Position numbers and translations under genes: made by a program. 5,460 nucleotides of DNA, taken from positions 1-5,460 of the forward strand of contig JAESTN010000301.1 in the NCBI GenBank assembly GCA_016763595.1. The letters are read 5' to 3'. The stretch comes from Flavobacteriaceae bacterium (lineage in GTDB: Bacteria; Bacteroidota; Bacteroidia; Flavobacteriales; Flavobacteriaceae). Under the pieces are notes generated by a model that searched no databases, was not told the origin of the DNA, and saw nothing but the letters and a program-made list of their open reading frames with translations. This document shows positions 1-5,460 of the stretch, piece by piece. The number at the start of each line of letters is the position of its first letter. Within the stretch, counting starts at the first letter, position 1.

Positions 1-1377
1 CCAAGACATAAATGAAATGTTTTTTTCTTTTAGTTGTTGCTGCATGTTTTTATAATAGTCAGCTTGTTTTATTTCAGAACCACTAAATAAATTCCAAAAA
101 CCGCTGTAAGAACTAAGTCCAAACTCTGTAAGCACTACTTGTTTTGACGCTACTTCTTCTTGTAATAATTTTAAAGCATTTTTTAAACCTGTTGGTTTTT
201 TATAGTAATGAAAAGAGATGAAGTCTACTTCATTTTTTAATGTAACAGCGCTTTTTGCATTTGACCAACCGATAGTGACCGGGTTTTTTTTGTCTATTGA
301 TTTCACTAAAACAGTCATTCTTTTCAACCAACTTGTAACCGCGATTTTACCTCGAGAATCAAAATCTAAATCAGGTTCATTTTTAATATCCCAAGCCAAT
401 AAAGCAGGATGGTCTTTAAATCTTGATACAATTGCAATTGCATGTTTTTGATTTAGTGTCCAATTCAAAACAGAATAATCACCATAAAAGTCAAATAGCG
501 TAATCATAACCTTTAATTCATGTACCTGAGCAGCATCTAAAACTTTTTTCAATTTTTTTAATTTTTCCGAACTTACTTTTGCTTTCCCAAAGTCTTCATA
601 TGGTATAAAGATTCTAATGGTATTTAACCCTGCAGTTTTAATAATTTTTAAATCATGATCAACTATAGTATCATTAAATTGATTCCCAAACATGTTCCAT
701 GGAGTTTTTTGAGGGTAATAGTTAATTCCCTTTATGGTAAGTGTAGTGTCAATTTTTCTTGTATTGAATGTATGGTTTGTAGATACAACATCTCTAATTA
801 AATGTCTAACGCGCCAGAAACCATCTTCTAATAAAAGAATTATTTTGTAAGTCGCAGTTTCATAGGTTTCAAGAACAAAAGTGTTATTACTATATATGCG
901 TTTATATTCAAGGACATTCTTGTCTGTTAATACCACTAACTGGCCATCTTCGCTAAAAAAATCTAAAGTTATATGATGTGCTAACGTAGTTCCGTCAATC
1001 GTTATTTTTTTTAACTTATTTTGTTTGATGATCTTGAAAATATTTTTTCTAGCACTCTCTGTGTAATAATCATCAATACCTACTTTTAAATTTGTTTTGT
1101 ATGCAATATGTCTTACATACCAAGCATCCAAATAGTCATTTTCAATTTCAGAAAGTGTTTGGTCATTCATTTGCCTTCCTTTGTTTCTTAGAGGAGCCCA
1201 AGTCAATTCGGGAAGGTATTGATCAATTTTTTTTAATTCAGTATGTAACATTTTACTTCTATCTGCTCCTGTATTTAAATAGCCATACAAAGCAGCAACG
1301 CCGTACACTAAAAATAATGTAATTGCAACATAAGAAAGGAGGATTGCTGCTCTTAAAATATTTCTATTCTTTACCAT
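1..1377 (-). CDS. Membrane-anchored NTF2-like / GH5-like (clan GH-A) glycoside hydrolase, 3' end cut by window
   Basis: The frame is open from ATG at 1377 to the window edge: 459 codons with no stop. The start is well fixed, because an in-frame TAA lies three codons upstream (1384-1386) and the next Met (residue 43) falls after the membrane segment. Residues 1-9 are basic and about 8-30 form one hydrophobic helix, so the rest should face outward. Residues about 45-195 look like an NTF2-like fold (helices, then strands ending in EDGFWRVRHLIR). A TIM barrel begins at GINYYP (217-222). Visible clan GH-A hallmarks are NTIRIF with R255, WDIKNEPD with acid/base E334, SFHYY with H390/Y391, LTEFG with nucleophile E418, and SFMSW with W459 at the edge. 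Such enzymes are retaining beta-glycosidases; the substrate here is unknown. Only the last strand and helix should be missing. The strand usually carrying the GH5 His reads TLFDFYGD, so the subfamily is uncertain. It overlaps the upstream gene by 7 nt. GH-A assignment is strong, GH5 moderate, NTF2-like tentative. Confidence 0.87.
   Translation of the reverse strand, partial: MVKNRNILRAAILLSYVAITLFLVYGVAALYGYLNTGADRSKMLHTELKKIDQYLPELTWAPLRNKGRQMNDQTLSEIENDYLDAWYVRHIAYKTNLKVGIDDYYTESARKNIFKIIKQNKLKKITIDGTTLAHHITLDFFSEDGQLVVLTDKNVLEYKRIYSNNTFVLETYETATYKIILLLEDGFWRVRHLIRDVVSTNHTFNTRKIDTTLTIKGINYYPQKTPWNMFGNQFNDTIVDHDLKIIKTAGLNTIRIFIPYEDFGKAKVSSEKLKKLKKVLDAAQVHELKVMITLFDFYGDYSVLNWTLNQKHAIAIVSRFKDHPALLAWDIKNEPDLDFDSRGKIAVTSWLKRMTVLVKSIDKKNPVTIGWSNAKSAVTLKNEVDFISFHYYKKPTGLKNALKLLQEEVASKQVVLTEFGLSSYSGFWNLFSGSEIKQADYYKNMQQQLKEKNISFMSW
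1371..1377 (-). promoter_or_regulatory. ATGGTAA start-stop overlap joining the Ig-like protein and glycoside hydrolase genes
   Basis: On the minus strand the hydrolase ATG (1377-1375) lies four bases before the TAA of the Ig-like gene (1373-1371), giving a 7-nt overlap. The preceding sequence is A/T-rich with no Shine-Dalgarno motif. There is no room for a separate promoter or terminator, so the two genes should be on one transcript. Confidence 0.8.
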
Positions 1378-2594
1378 ATATTTTTAGATTGGATGTTTTT
1401 TGTAATTCCAGCTACTCGAATTTGAAAAGTGTAGACGCCTCTTTTATAGATGCCCGTTTTTAATTTGAATTTCACAAAACCAGCCTTTGATGTTTTTGTG
1501 ATGACTCCAATTTTTCTTTTGTCTTTTAGTAGGGTTAAGGTTACCTGTAATCCATCTGGAATCATTTGATTCATAAAACTAGTTAAAGGGCCCACTTTTA
1601 TGGTTCTGTTATTTGTGGAAAATTTCACCTCAAAATCAGTGATTACTTGAGCGTATTTTATGGTTATGAGATTGCTTTCAGAAATCCCTTCAACATATGC
1701 TTTAACGGTCCAATGTGCTTCTTTATCTGGATGAATCATTTTTGCTGTAGCAATGCCCAATACAGTAGTCCCAAAAGTTTTTAAGATCGCTTGTTTTTTA
1801 TTTCTGATAAAAAAAGAGACATAGGTACCATCACTTACAATATTCCCTAAAGAGTCTTTTATAATTGAGGTAATAAAAGAAGTAATTTGATTTCCATCTG
1901 CATATTTGTGATTTCTTTTGGCAGTAATCGTGAAATTTGTAGGAATGGCTGGTACAATATTGACATCGTACTCTTTAGAGTTTTTACCAAAACTTTCAGA
2001 AGAGATAATCATTCTTCCTGATGTATTTGGAGAAAAAATATTTTTGTAAGCAATCAATTGATCAGTTTTAATTTCAGTACTTATTTCATTTTCTAAAAAT
2101 TGATGTTTTACCAGTACAGGAGTTTCATGTTTTAAAGGGTTGTCTAGGCTATCTGTAGGGATTACAACAAGCATGGTGAAATCACGTCCACCAGCTTCAA
2201 TACTTGGTGGGCCAAGATAGGTTTCCATACTATAGACTGTCGTTTTTGGTGCTATTTTTAAGTGACCAGAAATTGAAGAGCCAGTACCAGATAATCTCCA
2301 ATTTATAGTTCCAGATTTATTACTAATGTGTACTGGAATATTGTAAGAGAGTATCTTTGAAGATGTCGTATTGGATTTAATAAGAGTACTGCCGTAATTG
2401 TTAGAACAATATAAAACAGGATTCTTTTTCTCTAATGAAGAAAAACGCAGTACTATTTTACTTCCAGCTTCAAAATGAATTTTAGAAGAAATCAACTGAA
2501 TACTTTTGCCTTTTTCTATTGCATTTTGACCTGTTGATATGAATGATAAACCTATCAAACAAAATAAATACAAGTATGTTTGTTTTTTTAGCAT
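1371..2594 (-). CDS. Secreted protein with about four Ig-like (Big_1-type) beta-sandwich modules
   Basis: This is a 407-residue protein from ATG at 2594. A TTG one codon upstream is open, but the ATG directly overlapping the previous stop is the better start. Residues 1 to about 22 form a typical signal peptide (MLKKQ, then a hydrophobic core ending near FISTGQ). There is no clear lipobox, so cleavage by signal peptidase I and a periplasmic or surface location are likely. The remainder is beta-rich and divides into about four modules: roughly 30-115, 120-215, 217-317 and 318-407. Modules two and three share the landmark DSLxN (residues 148 and 247, 99 apart) followed by TxV strands; module three (YADGNQIT, DSLGNIVSDGTYV) most resembles bacterial Ig-like domain 1. 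It ends in KNIQSKNIW, with no type IX secretion C-terminal domain. No catalytic motif is visible, so a structural, adaptor or glycan-binding role beside the neighbouring membrane protein and hydrolase is inferred only from position. Confidence 0.85.
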   Translation of the reverse strand: MLKKQTYLYLFCLIGLSFISTGQNAIEKGKSIQLISSKIHFEAGSKIVLRFSSLEKKNPVLYCSNNYGSTLIKSNTTSSKILSYNIPVHISNKSGTINWRLSGTGSSISGHLKIAPKTTVYSMETYLGPPSIEAGGRDFTMLVVIPTDSLDNPLKHETPVLVKHQFLENEISTEIKTDQLIAYKNIFSPNTSGRMIISSESFGKNSKEYDVNIVPAIPTNFTITAKRNHKYADGNQITSFITSIIKDSLGNIVSDGTYVSFFIRNKKQAILKTFGTTVLGIATAKMIHPDKEAHWTVKAYVEGISESNLITIKYAQVITDFEVKFSTNNRTIKVGPLTSFMNQMIPDGLQVTLTLLKDKRKIGVITKTSKAGFVKFKLKTGIYKRGVYTFQIRVAGITKNIQSKNIW

Positions 2595-2596
2595 CA
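2592..2596 (-). promoter_or_regulatory. TGATG stop-start overlap joining the membrane protein and Ig-like protein genes
   Basis: On the minus strand the TGA stop of the membrane protein (2596-2594) shares its A with the ATG of the Ig-like protein (2594-2592). No Shine-Dalgarno sequence is evident upstream, which is usual in Bacteroidota. The arrangement suggests termination-reinitiation coupling and supports ATG over the adjacent TTG as start. Confidence 0.8.
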
Positions 2597-5460
2597 ATTT
2601 GGGTTTCCAATATAACTATTTAATTCAATTTTAATAAATGGATACAACGGGTGGTTTGTAAATTGCAACTCAGGCTTTGTGTGGTTTACTATTCTATAAG
2701 GAACAATATCGTTAGCAATACTTTTATTAGGCAATCCATTTACAAAACAATTTGACATATCATTACTAATTATAGTAATTAAAGATTCTTTCATCAACGT
2801 ATATTCAAAAGTTAGCTTTCGTTGTTGTCTAATTCCTTCATCTAAAAATAGGTGATCTACCCAAATAATCGTTTTGTTTTTAGTGTAATAAGTAACTAAA
2901 ACTTGTGGTACAGTAACCTCATTTAGCCCACTATTAAATAAGGTGCCATTGATGTTACTTTTGCCGATAGAAAGATCACTTAAAGTTAAATATTTGTACA
3001 AATCTGATCCAGAAACATTTCCTGCAGCTTGTAAATTAAACTTTGTAGGCTGTTCACTTAACTGAATAGGAGTAAACTCATTTGGATTAAAAGTTGTGGG
3101 TATTGGGTCCTCAATATTTGCCCATGCGATGCCTTCAAAATTAATTTTAAAACTCGTAATTTCTTTTGGCATCAATTTGTGTTTAACATGGTATTTGGCA
3201 TTAAATGTGGCTAGTTCTACATTTTCGTCAGTATAAAGAGTTCCTTTTAAAACGACATCTGCGGGTACGTTATCAATATTTTGTATCTCACCAATAATAG
3301 CATATTGATCTTTATGTTTCACCAATTTAGCAGAAACAATTTCTAAAACCGGTTGTTTTAACACATCTTCATGATGTGTTTGTTCTGTGGTAATTCTTCG
3401 TCTTCCTTGATTAAAATATTTTGTGATATTATTTGAATATAATTGATCAGGTGGAATATCAGTATCTAGCTTTTCTGGGTTTAAATACCACTTCCCTTTA
3501 TGTTTAGTAAGAGTTTTATAGAACGTTCTATCTATATTTTCAAGTGGAGTAATCCATTCTGTTGTTACAGTAGCAATTGCAGTACTATCATTTTTGATTG
3601 TAATGTTACTATCTATATGATCTAATTTAGCATACGAGCTCAATAAACCATCAGTTACAGAAATCTCTAGCATGTATTGATCTAAAGTTACACCACTAGT
3701 TGGGTTTATCAAACTATAAGCGGCTTCAAATCTTTTAAAATCTAGTGCATCATAATACGCTAAAACTGCATTTTTTGGAGAATGCTGCGCATTGTTTTTA
3801 ATATAGAATTGATATACACCAAAAAAAATGAAGAAAAAGATTAACAAAGCCCAGTAAAAGGAAAATGTGACTAGCTTTTTAGGGAATTTTTTATATTCAT
3901 TTTTTTCAATGAATGGTCTCGTGGTTGTTTTAGAAATATTTTTTGATTTACGAATCCACTCGATAAAATGTTTTGTTGTTATTTTAGAAATATTTTTTAA
4001 TTTCCGAATCCATCCTAATTGAATATTGATGATAAAAGCCAACAAAACCAACAATAATGGAATAGTTCCCCAAAGTATTTTTTGCCATTTTGATACATCC
4101 TCTTTGGGTAAAATAGAGGATAATGGAGGGACATTTAATTTTTCCCAAACCATAACGCCATTTTCAAGTTGCGGGAGTCTTTGCCAACCACAGAAATACA
4201 ATATTGGGTCATAAAATTTATCGTTCGAAAAAATATACTTCAGATTGTATTTTTCAGGTACAGTTAAAAATTGTTGCAAAGAACCGATTCCTTCCACGCC
4301 TTTAAATTTTGAGTTTTCTAATCGTTCTATAGCACGGGTAGTTAATTCTGGTAATCTTCTTGCAGAGTGGTAATTTCCATCGACACTTAATGCATTAGTT
4401 CGTGCACCTAACCAAGCCATTTGATCTCCAAACCCTAAGGTTAAATAACGCCAATGATCATGTTGATCCTGATTTAAAAAATTAACAATCGGAAGCATTT
4501 TAATTTTTTGTGGTTGCGTAGGTCTAAAATAACCAAGACTCATTGTAAACACAATCATGAATAAAAACAATAGGGCAAGTACACCTCCAATAAGTCGAGG
4601 ATAGATGGTTCCAAGATGTTTTTGAAGGTGTGCTTTTAAGTCTTTTTCTGCCAAACGATATATGAATTCACCAAACATGGGTAATGACATAATGGATGCC
4701 CAAAGCGTAAATCGATCTAGTGTTAAAATATTAAATGCTGTTTCTCCTAATATCATTTTAGGTAATGGGGTTGTTCCTCCAGTTCCTAACAATGTTAGCA
4801 TACTTATAGAAAGGCCAAAAAACAAATACCGTTTGCTATAATATCTATAAAAGATATAGGGAAGAATAAATAACAAGACTCCCCAAGGAATAAGGAAAAA
4901 AACCAATCCAGAAGAAGTGATTTCTAAAAAATTATCTCTAGAGCCATGAGGTATTGGAACTTGTGTAATGGGGTTGTTTTTGCTATTTATCCAATAGGGT
5001 AAAATAGCTCCTATTATAATGATGAGTGTAAGAAATCCAAAACTTAATATGCGTTTAAAGAGTTTGAAAAAAGTAGCGATAAACAATTTAAGTCTTACCT
5101 CTTTAAAAGAGTTTACTTTCTCTCTTGAAACATCCATAATTACCATTCCTATCAAAGGGAAAATAAAAAAAATCATTCCAAAAATGATTGTTACATGATG
5201 AGAGCTAACAATTACACCAATTAAGGAAAGTGAGGTTAGAAGATAGCGATATTTACCAGTTCTTAACCAAAGATATATTTGTGGCATCGAATGCATTAAA
5301 AAGGAAATTCCTATTATGCTTGGTAATTGGCCAAAGATGTGTAAGGTTTCTAAAAAAGACGAAGATAATGCAGCGAGAATTGCCGCATAACCAGCAACGG
5401 TTTTATTAGACGTAATTACTAGAGAAAAACGATAAACTCCTGTGATAAACAAAACGATGC
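2594..5460 (-). CDS. Polytopic membrane protein (PTPS-related/GT-C-like) with exported NTF2-like and FxLYD-like tail, 5' end cut by window
   Basis: The frame stays open to the window edge (ATC GTT before the TTG at 5452), so the true start lies outside. Residues are numbered here from that TTG. Residues 1-305 hold about eight or nine membrane helices with LHIFGQLP (37-44), SSHHVT (83-88) and LDRFTLW (245-251), resembling PTPS-related (PF10131-type) membrane proteins, a group similar to GT-C glycosyltransferases. Residues 307-455 form a soluble, presumably extracytoplasmic domain, followed by a helix at 457-476. A basic loop (480-527) contains an 18-residue tandem repeat. A further helix (528-551) leads into an exported tail: NTF2-like 556-660 (AYYDAL, GKWYLNP), FxLYD-like 700-772 (GTLYTDENVE) and a second FxLYD-like 805-888 (INGTLFNSG). 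An acceptor-sugar or lipid-linked glycan role is possible but unproven; any catalytic acid residues of the first loop would be encoded upstream. It could instead be a non-enzymatic scaffold. The stop overlaps the next start by 1 nt. Confidence 0.8.
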   Translation of the reverse strand, partial: IVLFITGVYRFSLVITSNKTVAGYAAILAALSSSFLETLHIFGQLPSIIGISFLMHSMPQIYLWLRTGKYRYLLTSLSLIGVIVSSHHVTIIFGMIFFIFPLIGMVIMDVSREKVNSFKEVRLKLFIATFFKLFKRILSFGFLTLIIIIGAILPYWINSKNNPITQVPIPHGSRDNFLEITSSGLVFFLIPWGVLLFILPYIFYRYYSKRYLFFGLSISMLTLLGTGGTTPLPKMILGETAFNILTLDRFTLWASIMSLPMFGEFIYRLAEKDLKAHLQKHLGTIYPRLIGGVLALLFLFMIVFTMSLGYFRPTQPQKIKMLPIVNFLNQDQHDHWRYLTLGFGDQMAWLGARTNALSVDGNYHSARRLPELTTRAIERLENSKFKGVEGIGSLQQFLTVPEKYNLKYIFSNDKFYDPILYFCGWQRLPQLENGVMVWEKLNVPPLSSILPKEDVSKWQKILWGTIPLLLVLLAFIINIQLGWIRKLKNISKITTKHFIEWIRKSKNISKTTTRPFIEKNEYKKFPKKLVTFSFYWALLIFFFIFFGVYQFYIKNNAQHSPKNAVLAYYDALDFKRFEAAYSLINPTSGVTLDQYMLEISVTDGLLSSYAKLDHIDSNITIKNDSTAIATVTTEWITPLENIDRTFYKTLTKHKGKWYLNPEKLDTDIPPDQLYSNNITKYFNQGRRRITTEQTHHEDVLKQPVLEIVSAKLVKHKDQYAIIGEIQNIDNVPADVVLKGTLYTDENVELATFNAKYHVKHKLMPKEITSFKINFEGIAWANIEDPIPTTFNPNEFTPIQLSEQPTKFNLQAAGNVSGSDLYKYLTLSDLSIGKSNINGTLFNSGLNEVTVPQVLVTYYTKNKTIIWVDHLFLDEGIRQQRKLTFEYTLMKESLITIISNDMSNCFVNGLPNKSIANDIVPYRIVNHTKPELQFTNHPLYPFIKIELNSYIGNPN
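3905..4012 (-). repeat. 54-bp in-frame tandem duplication inside the large membrane protein gene
   Basis: Two adjacent 54-bp units, 3959-4012 and 3905-3958, match at 43 of 54 positions by hand alignment. They encode WIRKLKNISKITTKHFIE (481-498) and WIRKSKNISKTTTRPFIE (499-516). The unit is exactly 18 codons, so the frame is kept. It sits in the basic loop between the helices at 457-476 and 528-551, which the positive-inside rule places in the cytoplasm. Confidence 0.93.

Noticed and set aside
218..451. Plus-strand open frame of 77 codons
   Set aside because: It lies antisense to the barrel of the glycoside hydrolase, including the KNEP motif; its translation has no recognisable features.
1092..1322. 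Plus-strand open frame of 76 codons
   Set aside because: Antisense to the N-terminal part of the glycoside hydrolase; no family resemblance or initiation signal.
2595..2597. TTG as start of the Ig-like protein gene
   Set aside because: The next codon is ATG, which forms the usual TGATG overlap and directly begins a signal peptide; TTG would add only one residue.
3360..3380. Inverted repeat AACACATC / GATGTGTT with a 5-base loop
   Set aside because: It is inside the coding region (around residues 692-698 of the membrane protein) and not followed by a U run, so it is unlikely to be a terminator; an 8-bp arm can occur by chance.
4026..4214. Plus-strand open frame of 62 codons
   Set aside because: Antisense to the extracytoplasmic domain of the membrane protein gene; low-complexity translation with no support.
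1..5460. Polysaccharide utilisation locus, CRISPR array, mobile element or RNA gene
   Set aside because: No SusC/SusD-like proteins, no spaced direct repeats, no transposase or terminal inverted repeats, and no tRNA/rRNA-like sequence were seen.

Overview
The window looks like chromosomal DNA of a Bacteroidota bacterium, most likely a flavobacterium. This is inferred from strong AT-richness, Lys/Asn/Ile-rich proteins, no recognisable Shine-Dalgarno sequences, and the protein types present. No rRNA, tRNA or marker gene is available to fix the taxon.

All coding capacity is on the minus strand, so transcription runs from high to low coordinates. Three genes lie end to end with no intergenic space. 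First (2594-5460, 5' end outside the window) is a large polytopic membrane protein. It has a PTPS-related/GT-C-like membrane part, a basic loop built from a 54-bp tandem duplication, one more membrane segment, and a long exported tail with an NTF2-like and two FxLYD-like regions. Second (1371-2594) is a secreted protein with a signal peptide and about four Ig-like beta-sandwich modules. Third (1-1377, 3' end outside the window) is a membrane-anchored protein with an NTF2-like domain followed by a clan GH-A (GH5-like) glycoside hydrolase barrel that carries both catalytic glutamates. The junctions are TGATG (1-nt overlap) and ATGGTAA (7-nt overlap), so the genes are almost certainly co-transcribed and probably translationally coupled.

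Taken together, a multi-membrane-span glycan-type enzyme, an exported Ig-like protein and a tethered glycosidase suggest a cell-envelope module that makes, exports or trims a surface polysaccharide. This is inference from gene types and adjacency; no substrate can be read from the sequence. No promoter, terminator, RNA gene, CRISPR array, insertion sequence or attachment site was seen, and no stretch over 300 bases lacks a gene.
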